Source: Batkoa obscura (Eukaryota > Entomophthoromycota > Entomophthoromycetes > Entomophthorales > Batkoaceae). Taken from it: 64,000 bases of DNA. The notes under the pieces are model-generated. The model was not told the DNA's origin, did no database searches, and saw only the letters and a list, made by a program, of their open reading frames with translations. Below, piece after piece: positions 22,882 through 34,257 of this stretch. The stretch's first letter is position 1, and each line of letters starts with the position of its first letter. Where the stretch lies: the NCBI GenBank assembly GCA_030770535.1, contig JASVEC010000001.1, positions 1,178,001 to 1,242,000 on the forward strand, read 5' to 3'. The position numbers and the translations under genes were made by a program.

Positions 22882-22975
22882 GTAAATTTAGAAGTTTCTT
22901 ATTGGTTTATCTTTTTTATAAATTTGATGTTTTTATTTTTCATATTTTTGATTTCAAGTGGTTATATTATAAATT

Positions 22976-23863
22976 ATGGATAAAATTGAAGAAGATAGGG
23001 TTGAAAATAAGAAAGATGAAAAAGCAAATCTAATTCTTTATTATGAAATGGATGAAGACGATAACGATAACGAAAGTGAAAACAAGAAACGAAGAAATGA
23101 GGAGTTAGGGATAGTATGTAGTATATGTTTACAAAGTTATGAAAACAAAGTTTATTTAACGCCTTGTTACCATCAATATTGTTTTAAATGTATAATTGAA
23201 TGGATAAATTATAAAGTAGAATGTGGGATATGTAAAAGAACAACCCATAAAGTGATATATAACATTAATGCCAAAAAAGAAACGGTATATTTTATAACAA
23301 TAGATATACTAAAGCTATTCTCGAACGATAATATAGTAATATTTAGTGATGCTCCAATGGCATTAAATTATTTTAACAATTTGAAAAGTAAAACTTATTT
23401 AGATAGAACATTAATTTATATTTTGAATTTAAACTTTCCAAGTAGCAATAATGTATTGGATAAAGTTAATAATATAATAAATGGTAATATTGGCATTAAT
23501 TTAACTGTTTATTATAATAATAGTAAGGCCAATGACAAGCATAATATAAATAAATATCTGTACAAGTTCATTAAGAGGGAAATAAAAAGTACTTATTTAA
23601 TTAATAATCAAATATTAAATAAAGAAATGAAATTGATAATCATAGGCATTATTAATTTAATATTTAATAACAAACACAAAAATAAAGAGCATTTGATTGA
23701 TAAGATAGCTCCTTATCTATTTAATAATCGAACTATTTCACTCCTATTTTTAAAACAAATCTTATATTTTTTATTTAATCCTTTCTTTATTTTCAATAAT
23801 TATACGATTAATTCGCTAGCTTCTTTTGATTGTTGGGTTAAATATACATTAAACAAAGAATAA
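22976..23863 (+). CDS. RING-finger (C3HC4) protein, possible E3 ubiquitin ligase (Topors-like)
   Basis: Single exon, 295 residues. An acidic N-terminus (MDEDDNDNESENKKRR) precedes a C3HC4 RING with ligands Cys48, Cys51, Cys64, His66, Cys69, Cys72, Cys83 and Cys86 (VCSICLQSY, PCYHQYCFKC, ECGICK). The HQYCFKCIIEW pattern is like that of Topors/ICP0-type RINGs. The remaining 200 residues are Asn/Ile/Leu-rich and predicted helical, with no second domain that I recognise. A role as an E3 ligase, probably nuclear, is inferred from the RING. It starts 95 bases after the WW-FF gene stop and ends 188 bases before CCDC25. Confidence 0.75.
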   Translation: MDKIEEDRVENKKDEKANLILYYEMDEDDNDNESENKKRRNEELGIVCSICLQSYENKVYLTPCYHQYCFKCIIEWINYKVECGICKRTTHKVIYNINAKKETVYFITIDILKLFSNDNIVIFSDAPMALNYFNNLKSKTYLDRTLIYILNLNFPSSNNVLDKVNNIINGNIGINLTVYYNNSKANDKHNINKYLYKFIKREIKSTYLINNQILNKEMKLIIIGIINLIFNNKHKNKEHLIDKIAPYLFNNRTISLLFLKQILYFLFNPFFIFNNYTINSLASFDCWVKYTLNKE

Positions 23864-24051
23864 ATGAACTCTGTTTACATATACATATTGATTTTTATTT
23901 TAATTCATATTTTGTATCAATTTTTATTACCACATCAACTGTTTAAATTTAACAAGTTTAGCTTTAACACTATAAAATCAGATTCTTTACAAAAGAATTA
24001 TTTTGTATTGTTCTAAAAAATATTCTTTCTTTTACTTTTAAAGCTACAAAA

Positions 24052-24988
24052 ATGGTTTATTATTTTACAAGTGATGGTAAAAATATGGAGCAATTTATGA
24101 TATTTTATTAATAGTTTTAGTGACTGCACCTAATGGGAATATATTCATGGGCAAAGATAAACACGAAAGTAATGTGCAATTCAATTTTAAACTTAGTATA
24201 TAATAATAAAAAATAGACGAAGACTTAATAAAACATGGGATAGAAGAAGATGTATGGTAAATAAACATATAATTATTAATATTTTTATAATTTACAATAT
24301 TAAGGTTTCATGTAGACAAATTATCTAGTGCACATATTTATTTAAGATTAGATGGTTCCTATAACTGGGAAAACATACCTGAAAACTTGTTAGAAGATTT
24401 AGGACAGTTGACAAAAGCTAATTCTATTGAAGGTATATTATAATTTCATCAATTTTATTATTAGATATTTACTATATTTCAATATATTACCAGGTAATAA
24501 AAAGGATAATATTACAATCATTTATACACCATGGAGCAATTTGAAAAAGAGCGGGGATATGGCAGTAGGGCAAGTTTCATTTCATAACCCCAAAATAGTA
24601 ATAATAAATGTACATTGTATTGTATTCCTAAAGTAATAATAATTTAAGGTAAAAAGAGTATATGTTGAAAAAAGAAAAAATCATATAATCAATCGACTAA
24701 ACAAAACAAAGAGAGAAGAATATCCAGACTTATATCAGGAAAAGATGAACTATATAAATAAAAAGAATAAAAAGGATAAAATTAATTTTGAAAGAATGGT
24801 AAATTTGTTAATTATGATATACTCATTTTCAAACTAATGATTTATAGGAACAAGTTAAAATAAAGAGAGAAGAGTATGCTAAAAATCAAAAAGAATTAAA
24901 GAGTTATAAAAGCATATTTGAAGACGATACTACTGAATATAGAACTAACGAAGATTCTAATCAAGATATTGATGACGATTTTATGTAA
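24052..24988 (+). CDS. CCDC25 / Jlp2 homologue (NFACT-R domain protein)
   Basis: Seven exons: 24052-24076, 24121-24168, 24217-24256, 24305-24432, 24494-24597, 24649-24798, 24848-24988; 211 residues, near the ~208 of human CCDC25. The protein starts MVYYFTSD and has the family core [44 protein letters not shown] and [20 protein letters not shown], then a basic coiled coil and an acidic tail ending DDDFM, as in animal CCDC25. The core is an NFACT-R domain, related to the C-terminal part of Rqc2/NEMF-type ribosome-associated proteins; the yeast orthologue is Jlp2. In animals it has also been described as a sensor of extracellular DNA, a role unlikely to apply here. The first exon is only 25 bases, placed by homology. 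Confidence 0.9.
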
Positions 24989-25278
24989 TACAAAATTAAA
25001 ATTAAAATTAAAAGCATGTTTTTATTTTTATCTTCTTATTTTATTAATGATTAGCAGTGATGCCCTAGGCTTTCATTTTGTGTTTTATTATAATTTCATA
25101 TATCGAGCTTGCTTTAAAAATTACATTTAGTTTAAATGCCTAATAGACTAAATGGGCAAAAAAATAAAAAAATAAATGCCCAATAAATTTTAAGCAATAA
25201 TAAAATTTCATCAACAATAAAAAAAACACTTTTTATAAAGAATAGGCTTAAAGATCGAAATAAAAGAAAGGTCCTAGA

Positions 25279-28200
25279 ATGTTTCAAGTCACCAAAGATT
25301 TTATGGGAAAACCGGCACCCCCGAATTATGTAGCTGGTCTTGGAAGAGGGTAAATAAATACCATTTATTAAAAATAGAAAAATATTTAACTAGTTTATTA
25401 GTGCCACCGGGTTTACAACACGTTCCGATATTGGTCCTGCAAGAGAAGCCGTACCAGTAGATATATCAAAGTAAATAATATGCAAAATAAAGAAAAAAAA
25501 TTGATAGTTTTTTTAGTCAAGATGAAGGAGAAGGAGAAGATTCTGAAAAATACCAAGATCCAGATAATGAAACAGGTTTATTTTCAGGAATACCTTATGA
25601 GCAAGATGATGAAGAAGCGGATAGGATTTATGAGTTAATAGATAAAAAAATGGATGAAAGAAGAAAAGTTAGAAGGTAAATAATAATAATATTGGTAACA
25701 GTAATAAATTTTGATACTAAAACAAAACAGAGAAGAAAGAGAAAAAGAAGAGTTGTTAAAATATCGCAAAGAAAGGCCAAAGATACAGCAACAGTTTGCA
25801 GATTTAAAAAGGGGATTAGCAGAAGTATCGGCTGAAGAATGGGCTAGTTTGCCAGATGTTGCCAATATTTCTGGTAAAAATCGTAAAAAGATTAATGCCA
25901 AGGAACGGTAATTTTTTTGCTTTTGTTGTGTTTATTTTTATTTATTTTTATTAGTTTTGCTCCAGTACCAGATTCCATTCTTGAAAAAGCAAGGGAAAAT
26001 GCTAGTTTTAATACAGTTTTAGATCCTATTGAACAGGTAAATATTTATATAGGTTAAAATTTTTAACAAAGCAATAATAACATAGAAATACGGTGGATTT
26101 GAGACACCAAATAACCCCGATAATAGCAATGGAGCATTAACTAATTTTGTCGAAATTGGGCAAGCAAGGGATAAAGTATTAGGATTAAAATTGGACCAAA
26201 TGTCATTTGACTCAGCTAGTGGAAAGAGTACTATTGACCCACGCGGTTATTTAACTGATTTAAATAGCTTAAATATAAAAAGTGATGCTGAAATTGGGTA
26301 TTTGATTTTCGCTTATTATATATATATATTAACTATTTACTTTAGTGATATTAAAAAGGCACGTTTATTGTTAAAATCTGTAACTGGAACAAATCCGAAG
26401 CATGCCCCGGGATGGATTGCAGCAGCAAGATTAGAAGAAGTAGCTAACAAATTCCTTCAAGCTAGAATCACCATTGCTAAAGGTATTGAGCAATGCCCAG
26501 AATCAGAAGATATTTGGTTAGAAGCAGCAAGATTAAATGTAAACTAAATTCCTATTTATGCTTTTTTTTTAATTATAACTTTTATAGACCCCAGAAGCTG
26601 CAAAAAGTATCTTAGCAGACGCAGTCCGTCATCTTCCAAATTCAGTTAAAATATGGGTATTGGCGGCTAAATTAGAAGAAGATAGATTAGCTAAAAAAAG
26701 AGTATATCAAAGAGGTAATACCAAATAATTTTTAGTCTTATTTTATTTATTAAAAAATAATTAGCATTAGAGCATAACCCAACCTCGTTAACTTTATGGC
26801 AATCTGCCATTCGATTAGAAGAAAATCCAGAAGATGCCAAGATGCTATTAGCTGAAGCTGTAAAATTAATTCCAACTTCCATAGAATTATGGCTAGCATT
26901 AGCTAAATTAGAAACATATAAAAAAGCACAAGCTGTTTTACAATCCGCACGTAAAGCTATACCAACCAGCCATGAAATTTGGATCGCAGCCGCTCAGTTA
27001 ATGGAACAACATGGAGAACTTGAGAAAGTTGAAAAAGTTATCAAACTTGGTCTTAAAACATTGCCAAAATATGGAGCTATTTTAAGTAGAGAAGAATGGA
27101 TTAGTGAAGCTGAAAAATGTGAATTACAGCTCAAAGCTATTCCTACAGCTCAGGCTATCATCCGAGCCACCGTTGGTATTGACCTTGATCAAGAAGATCA
27201 AGAAGAAACCTGGCTTAAAGATGCAGAAGCTATTACTGAGCGTGGGGCCATTGAAACTGCAAGAGCAGTTTATGCCTATGCACTTCAAGAATACCCTGGA
27301 TCAGATAATATTTGGATACAAGCAGCTTATTTTGAAAAAGAGCATGGTACAAAGTAAGTTTTAATTTAATTTAATTTGAATAAAAACTAAACTTTAATAT
27401 AGGAAATCATTAGATGAGACATTAGCTGCTGGAACTAAGAGTTGTCCACACTCGGAGATTTTATGGCTTATGCACGCCAAAGAAAAATGGTTAGATGTAA
27501 GTTTAGTTAAATAAGTAATTAAATAAATATTAAAGTTTAAACTATCATAGGGAGATCTTAGTGGCGCGCAGAGCATTTTAAATAAAGCATATGATGTTAA
27601 CCCTAAAAGTGAACAAATCTACCTTGCTGCAGCTAAATTAGAAATTGAAAATCATGAGTTTAAACGCGCTAGAACTTTCTTTACTAAAGCAAGAGAGAAT
27701 GCAGATACTGAAAGGGTAAGCTAATTGTTTACATAATTACTGACAAAAGCTTATGAATGTCTTTAGGTTTGGATGAAATCTATTGCCTTGGAAAGACAAT
27801 GTGGTAATATCGAAGAAGCGATTAACCAGCTCGAAGAAGCGAATAAAAAATTCCCAAACTTTGATAAATTATGGATGATTCGAGGACAGATTGAAGAAGA
27901 CAATGGAAACATTTCAAAAGCTAGAGAAATATATGCTCAAGGTTTAAAATATTGTGTTAATTCAATCACTCTCTGGATTTTAGCCGGTAGGTTAGAAGAA
28001 AAGGCACAGTTGTTAATTAAAGCACGTTCAATTTTAGAAAGAGGACGTAAGCTTAACCCAAAAGAACCTTTATTATGGTTAGAAGCAATAAGAGTTGAAA
28101 TAAGAGCTAATAATACTTCAATGGCAAAAGTACTTATATCTAAAGGTATTTACATTTATTGATTTATATAAATTGCTAACTTTATTGAAAACTATAGCAT

Positions 28201-28660
28201 TACAGGAATGCCCATCCTCAGGATTGTTATGGAGTGAAGCTATCATGATGGAACCACGCCCACAACGTAAATCTAGAGTATCCGATGCTATTAAAGCTTG
28301 CGATAATGACCCAATTATATTTACAACGATGGCTAAGTTATTTCAAACGGATCGTAAAATCGATAAAGCAAGAACCTGGTTTCAAAGAGCAGTTAAATTA
28401 AATCCAGACTATGGTGATGCCTGGACTTGGTTTTATTTATTTGAAACCAAGTTTGGTACCAAGGTAAATAAAAGTACTATGAATCAAGGAAAATTATTAA
28501 TGTTTTGTTTTAGGAGCACCTTGAACAACTGGAAACTAAATATTTACAAGCAGATCCTAAACATGGGGAAATTTGGCAATCCATTTCAAAGAAGCCAAGT
28601 AATTATTATGTAAGGGGGATGGATCTCTTAAAGTTAGTTGCTAGCACTTTGGAATCCTAG
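25279..28660 (+). CDS. PRP6: Pre-mRNA splicing factor Prp6 (U5/tri-snRNP HAT-repeat protein)
   Basis: Fourteen exons: 25279-25349, 25402-25470, 25517-25675, 25731-25907, 25955-26036, 26086-26297, 26346-26538, 26588-26714, 26765-27353, 27403-27496, 27551-27715, 27767-28145, 28198-28463, 28514-28660; 909 residues. The N-terminal PRP1 domain is diagnostic: [20 protein letters not shown], then [28 protein letters not shown] and FAPVPDS. About 19 HAT/TPR-like repeats follow (for example [40 protein letters not shown]). Prp6 bridges U5 and U4/U6 in the tri-snRNP in the nucleus. The size fits yeast (899) and human (941) proteins. It has the most introns of any gene complete in the window, all about 45-60 nt and unspliceable as short ORFs. 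A second HAT protein, UTP6, lies at 45989. Confidence 0.96.
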
Positions 28661-29234
28661 TAGGTTGTTATTAAATATGTATAAATAACAAGATTATTTC
28701 TATATAGTTAAAATTTGAGATCTTCAACTCATTTGATCTTTTTTAGATTCTTATTGGTTGGAAAATTAATAAACTAGTTTCAAAAAAAGATGATTTTTTC
28801 GATTTATCAGGAGCGATGACTATTGATTTTTAACTATTAAATAGTGAGTCCACTTAAGAATTTTCTTAAATTTTGTTTATGTATGCATCATAAGATGATA
28901 TTTTTTTAATAATACAACGGTAAGCAATGTTCTTTATTTGAAATGGAGTTGTTTAGTTAAAAATGTTTTATTTTAATAAAGTACGATTTAGCTTTTAAAG
29001 GAACTTGAATCTTTGATTTTCCTGCTTATAAACTTATAACTTTTATAGAAATATGATTCAAAATTAAATAGAAATACCCTTAGTAAATATAAACATTTTA
29101 ATATTTAAATAAAACAAACTATAATAGAAACTTATATTATTTCTGAAGATATATTTGACGAATAGTAAAAAGAAAGACTAGATAAGATAGAAAAATAAAT
29201 TGTTGATAGAGCTAAAAAAGCAAGTAAAGAGCAA
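28661..29234. other. Convergent intergenic region
   Basis: 574 bases between the convergent Prp6 and cyclin genes. AT-rich, no ORF, no MITE. It presumably holds the two 3' ends and polyadenylation signals. Confidence 0.55.
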
Positions 29235-30206
29235 CTAGCTTTGACGTTGTTTCTTACTTTCCTTTGGAAAAAGCTCTTGAATCAAAAAATAGGCTGAAGA
29301 AGATACTGGACTATTCAATGAGGCATGATCAAGGATACATTTGGCGTATGGGTAAAACTCTACTTCTTTAACATAGAGTTTATAGTCCATTAAACGAAGG
29401 AATGATGCCTCTGTAAGGGATGTCTCAATGGGGGTAAGTCCAACGATCTTTGCCCATGTTTTGTTTGAAAAATTGGCGTCTTGGAGATACTTTGATGCGC
29501 AAATTAAGGAAGCTAAGAACATTCTACGACCACAAAAGGCCGCGTTCTGGGTAGCATTCTCGCCAACTCTGGTAATTAGAACCTGGCGAGTAAGAGCTAC
29601 AGTTTCCTTAACTTTAAGACAATACATTAAAGCTACTTGGACGACAGTCTTAGTAACACGAGAACGTTTAAAGATTTCAGTTACATAATGATGGAGTGAC
29701 TTGCGATCATCTTTGGAGGAGCCTTTTGAAGTTAGACCCCAGACCTGTTCGATGGTCATCACTGCAAGATCTATAAGACAACTAACCATTTGGTTAGAGT
29801 TGGAGCCGGAAGTTGGTGCGCGGCAATATTTTTGCTGTTGAGCAATTTGAAGACCTTTCTTAATAGATCGCTCTAAAGTTGAAGCTCCAGCTTGACGTTT
29901 TTTATCTCTGTTCTGAGCTGCGACAGAAGTTGTGTGAGCAGGATTAATAAGATCCTTGATAGCAATACGAGAATAAGGGTGAGTCTTATCATTCTTAAGC
30001 TGCTGAGGATACGATGGGGTGGGTAATCCGTGAGTATTAGATCCTGCTACATTGTAGTTTTGTTTATCATGCGAGATATAATTATCTGGTGAAGGCAGGT
30101 GTGAGTTTGAACTAGAAGAATAAGCATCTGAAGCATGGAGCTCAGGAACCTCAAAAGAGGCTTCTGAGCTAGCTATTGTTTTTAATGAAAAATCTATGGC
30201 TGACAT
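29235..30206 (-). CDS. PCL-type cyclin (Pcl5/Clg1-like)
   Basis: Intronless, 323 residues, on the minus strand. The first ~135 residues are Ser/Asn/Pro-rich and low complexity (NSHLPSPDNYISH, HGLPTPSYPQQLKN), with several SP and TP sites suited to phosphorylation by the partner CDK. The cyclin box follows at ~140-310: ALMYCLKVKETVALTRQVL, CGRRMFLASLICASKYLQD, FSNKTWAKIVGLTP and FLRLMDYKLYVKEVEFYPYA. The last two blocks are typical of the Pcl5/Clg1-like branch of Pho85 cyclins. The sequence upstream (30207-30810) is less AT-rich than other intergenic DNA, and a (CAA)n run sits just before the ATG, suggesting a long transcribed leader. It is larger than and only distantly similar to the cyclin at 14713. 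Confidence 0.85.
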   Translation of the reverse strand: MSAIDFSLKTIASSEASFEVPELHASDAYSSSSNSHLPSPDNYISHDKQNYNVAGSNTHGLPTPSYPQQLKNDKTHPYSRIAIKDLINPAHTTSVAAQNRDKKRQAGASTLERSIKKGLQIAQQQKYCRAPTSGSNSNQMVSCLIDLAVMTIEQVWGLTSKGSSKDDRKSLHHYVTEIFKRSRVTKTVVQVALMYCLKVKETVALTRQVLITRVGENATQNAAFCGRRMFLASLICASKYLQDANFSNKTWAKIVGLTPIETSLTEASFLRLMDYKLYVKEVEFYPYAKCILDHASLNSPVSSSAYFLIQELFPKESKKQRQS

Positions 30207-30777
30207 ATTATTAATTTGTTGTTGTTGTTGTTATAAAAGAAGAGTTATAAGATGTTGTTAAAGTTGAACCAGATAAATCTTTGGAAACTCTTCAATCAAT
30301 TAGAGGTATTAACACTGGGTTACTTACGGACAAAAAATACCAGCCAAAAAAGTTGTTGTTTGCAGCTAATAGATGCAATAAAGAAATGAATGAAAACGGA
30401 TACCACCTGTGAAAAATTAGGGCCTAGATTAATATAATATAAAACTAAAATCGGCCTTGCGTCTCTTACGAGTAGGAGGGGTGTGTATGTAGATAGGCTT
30501 AAGTAAGGGTACGGGGGTTACTGAAGTCTCAGATGAATAGAGTTGAAAATAGAAAAAGTCTAACCAGTCAGGGAAAGAATGAAAGTGTTGTTTTTGTTTA
30601 GTTGGCTTAAAGTAAAGTGTTTGTAAATGTGTAGTGCTTTTTGTATCTAATAAATCGAAAAGAAAATCCTCAAGATAAACCTGGTTCTTTAATAGGTTCT
30701 GATTCTTAAAAATTATACTGGAGAAACTGAAAAAATTTAGCAAAGGAGAAAAGCCATGGTGGCTCTTATAAAAAATA
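30207..30777 (-). promoter_or_regulatory. Probable long 5' leader and promoter of the cyclin gene
   Basis: On the minus strand this reads toward the cyclin ATG. It has a TATA-like TTTTTTATAAGAG near 30763-30775, a short upstream ORF in strong context (GCCACCATGG at 30757, six codons then TAA), a branch-point plus acceptor-like TGCTAAATTTTTTCAG directly after it, a 104-codon open frame without an ATG, and a (CAA)n run just before the start. An intron in a long leader, or translational control by an upstream ORF, are both possible. Confidence 0.4.
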
Positions 30778-30808
30778 CAGTCGCTTGGTTTGGGGCCGCA
30801 GGGGGCAG
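30778..30808. promoter_or_regulatory. GC-rich block upstream of the cyclin gene
   Basis: 22 of 31 bases are G or C (by count), in DNA that is otherwise mostly A/T. On the minus strand it contains CTGCCCCCTGCGGCCCC, with a CCCCT stress-element-like core. It lies next to the TATA-like sequence, so factor-binding sites are likely. Confidence 0.5.
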
Positions 30809-32607
30809 TTGATACTAAAAATAAATTAAAGTGAAAAAATTAAAAGCTTGCTTTGTTGAAAGTTGCTTGTATTAGGTTCTATGCAAAATATGCTGCGAGA
30901 ACCTAGGAGAAGATATTTTATTTGAGAAGGTTAATTTTCTTTTTAAATCCTAGTAGTTAACTGCGGTTTACTAGCTAAGTACTTATTGTAATAAACTTAA
31001 AGTGGTAAGTTCTTGAAAATTGGTGATTGACTTAAAAGAGGAGGAGGAATTACAATTGTTAATATCGACTTTATCTTCCTAATGGCTGGTATTAAATAGT
31101 TTAATCTCTTTCCATAGGATCCTCAACTGATTGGCTATGGTATCTTGATTAATAAATAATTTGGTTCAATATGAATCAAGTAATTTTGATTGGTAGTAAG
31201 GACTTGCTGATTGGATTTTATTATTAATGATGTCTCATTTCATTAGCAATGCTTAGCCAATGGCTTATATTTATTTATTAATAATAAACAAACTAAGTGG
31301 TTAATCTCTTGAATGGTAGGTTGGTTAAGAACAACTGATATTTCAAACTTCAAGTTAAGCAACTGCGGAATTGTATAATGACATAATTTTTGACTTAATT
31401 TACTAAAATAAGTATAATAAGTATGGTGTTAAATGGTTCCTATCTATTTTTATCTAATCACTACAAGCATTGGTAGGTGCTCAGTGTCGAAAAAACCACT
31501 AAGAAAAATCAATCGATTTCAATTTATTATTCAAGCAAAATCCAAGCTGCAAGGTGGGAAATGGACAAGGTAAAACAGTAGCCAAACAAATACGTCATAG
31601 ATTATGAAACTATGAATATTTATGATTAATAAGTCAAGATAAGCAGAAGCAGACATATTATGACGCATACTAAGCTTAGTCAATCTTAGAGTTTAAATTG
31701 CTAAACACTTTTAAATAACTAAAAATAAAGCTTTTTATCATTGATAATTATACTGTTATCAATATAAAGTGTCTATTACTTTGATATACAATATGAAATA
31801 TAAACCTGTTAATGCTATTTTAACTGGTATTTGGTAAGTGCTCAAATAAAAACTATAAATAAGGCGGTATTTACTTTTAGCAATTAGTCAAACTAAAGTA
31901 TTGTTTAAGATGAGCTATGATTATATTTATAACATACATTGATATGCGTATACTAATATTATATTAAAATAATATATAAAAGTTTTATTGTTGCTTAATA
32001 ATTATAAATTATTCAACAATCAAATGTATATCTAGTTAATAGTGAGAATAAATTAACCTTTATTTCTATGCTTTAAATTCAACCTTAGTCATTCTAGATA
32101 AAATGACTAATCAAAACTTAAATCTTCCAAAATTATACTTGTTGCATCTCTTTTGAGACCCAACTAATTGCTTATTTAAGAGAAATATTTATGTTAAAAT
32201 TAGGTTAAAATATGAAAATTAGTTAAAAAGTTGATTATACAAACAATTCAACTATAAAAATTAACATTAAAAATTGTAAGAGTTGTAATAACTGTATTAA
32301 GCTTATAAATTTTGCAAAAAGTTTAATATTAAATTTCAATAGTCTTTGACTTAATTTGCATTATTTTTGATGTATTTGCTATAAAATGATATTGATTCTT
32401 CATAAATGCTAATAATTACACTAAAAATAAAGAAGTAATACAAGTTACTGTTTGAAACTTATTATTATTATTATTAAACGTTTAACAATTTTAAATTAAC
32501 TCTCTATTTAAATTATAATGTAAATTTATTAAATATGTTAAAAATAAAAATAACTTGATAACGCTTTATTTTTTTATTTTTTTTAAAACAAAATAAAAAG
32601 CTGAATA

Positions 32608-32710
32608 TATGAGGATATATTTGTGTTTAAGAATTCTACCAACAATTTTTCCGCTCAAATAGCGCTTAAAGGGTAGGAAAACTGATGAGGTCAAAAAAAA
32701 CACCCCCATA
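32608..32710 (-). mobile_element. MITE copy 8
   Basis: Reverse orientation, near full length: TATGAGGATATATTTGTG at the left, CCGCTCAAATAGCGCTT in the centre, ACACCCCCATA at the right. First member of the cluster. Confidence 0.9.
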
Positions 32711-33013
32711 TATTAAACTATTCCATTTTTAAATAAAAACGGTTATTATATATAACATTATAGTCTTAAATAAAGTTAATAATTAATAATAAGTAATTTG
32801 ATTTAAAAATAAATATAAACCTTTTAAATTAAAAAATATTTAAATTTTATAAAAGTTGATTTAAATTTTTAATAGTTTTAAATAGTTTAATAAAGTAATA
32901 TATACTATAAAAGCTGATTTTTATAATTTATTTCTATTTTATATAACTTTTTATTATATTTTATATTTATAAGTTAAATTTTGTTTTAATTATAACTTAA
33001 AGTTTGTTAATTA

Positions 33014-33117
33014 TATGAGGGTGTTTTTCTTGGCTTCATTATTTTTTCATTTTTTAAGCGTTATTTCAGTGGAAAGATTGTTAGTAAAATTCTTAAACAA
33101 AAAAATACATCCCCATA
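33014..33117 (+). mobile_element. MITE copy 9
   Basis: Forward, full length: TATGAGGGTGTTTTTCTTGG to ATACATCCCCATA. The central hairpin is altered (AAGCGTTATTTCAGTGG). Confidence 0.9.
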
Positions 33118-33146
33118 TCAGCTTTACTTGAGATTATGATGCTATA

Positions 33147-33190
33147 TATCGTGGTGTTTTTTTTGGCTTTATCACTTTTTCCATCTTTTT
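33147..33190 (+). mobile_element. MITE copy 10, left half only
   Basis: Only the left ~44 bases survive (GTGGTGTTTTTTTTGGC to TTTTTCCATCTTTT). The copy stops just before the central hairpin, 30 bases after copy 9. Confidence 0.8.
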
Positions 33191-33439
33191 ATAACTAATA
33201 TAAACATTTTAAATTAAAGAACATTAATGTTTTATAATAATTAGACTATTAAAACAAGTATAAAAGTTTAAATGAATTTTTAATTTTAGTTTTATAAAAA
33301 ACATTCTTTTCAAAATTATTTATAAGTATTAAAAACTAAATACGATAAAGTTTATTTAAATACGTTACAATTAGATACTAAGCTTTATAATAGCTATCAC
33401 TTAAAAAATCAATTTAAATATTAACACTTTTAATTATAG

Positions 33440-33523
33440 TATAGGGGTATTTTTTTTATTCTTTGTGCAATTTGAGGGGAAAGATTATTAGTAAAATTTA
33501 AACATAAAAATATATCCTCATAT
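33440..33523 (+). mobile_element. MITE copy 11, internally deleted
   Basis: Both ends are recognisable (TATAGGGGTATTTTTTTTA and ATATATCCTCATA) with TTTGAGGGGAAAGATTATTAG inside, but about 20 bases of the left arm are missing. Confidence 0.72.
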
Positions 33524-33550
33524 ATTGAATTTTGTTATAAAATAGAATTA

Positions 33551-33652
33551 TTAGGGGATGTTTTTTTGGCTTCATCACTTTTTTCATTTTTTAAGCACTA
33601 TCGAGCGGGAAATACGTCAGTAAATCTCTTAAAGAAAAAGAGACATCCCCAT
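33551..33652 (+). mobile_element. MITE copy 12
   Basis: Near full length: TTAGGGGATGTTTTTTTGGC at the left, AAGCACTATCGAGCGGG in the centre, AGACATCCCCATT at the right. It starts 28 bases after copy 11. Confidence 0.85.
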
Positions 33653-33792
33653 TCTTTATATGCTTATTTGATTCAATTTAAACTTAAATAATAATATACA
33701 GAGTAATAGTAAAATTAAAAATAGCTATTTAGTTTTGTGTAAATGTTTATAATGTTTTCAAAATAACACTTTAATTTATAACGTTTACAAAA

Positions 33793-33897
33793 AATGGGGA
33801 TGTATTTTTGGGTTTAAAAATTTTACTAACAGTTTTTCCGCTCAAATAGCGCTTAAAAGATGGAAAAAATGATGAAGCCAAAAAAAACACCCCCATA
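33793..33897 (-). mobile_element. MITE copy 13
   Basis: Reverse, full length: AATGGGGATGTATTTTTGGG, CCGCTCAAATAGCGCTT, ACACCCCCATA. The central hairpin is intact. Confidence 0.9.
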
Positions 33898-34154
33898 TTT
33901 TTGAAAATTGCTACTAAATACATAGAAGCTGGGTTAAATATACTTGCCATTAAAAGAGCTTTACTTTAAAAGGAAGATTTCACTTTATATAGTGAATATT
34001 TATAGTAGGTGTAAAATAGACAATTTAATGATTGTGAAATTCATGACAAACTTTAGGTAATGAGATAAAATTCAGATATATCCTTCGTTCTAAAAATAGT
34101 TTTCTTGTTTTTATACCTCATTCACATTTAAAGATGTTTTATTCTTAAAGAATA

Positions 34155-34257
34155 TATGGGGATATATTTTTTTGTAAGAATTTTACTGATAGCTTTTCCA
34201 CTCAAATAGCCCTTGAAAAATGGAAAAAGTGATGAAGCCAAAAAAAACACCTCCATA
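34155..34257 (-). mobile_element. MITE copy 14
   Basis: Reverse, near full length: TATGGGGATATATTTTTTTG, CCACTCAAATAGCCCTTG, ACACCTCCATA. Last member of the cluster. Confidence 0.9.

Noticed and set aside
30429-30743. 104-codon minus-strand open frame upstream of the cyclin
   Set aside because: It has no ATG (the nearest upstream ATG is in another frame) and no recognisable domain; treated as part of the cyclin leader.
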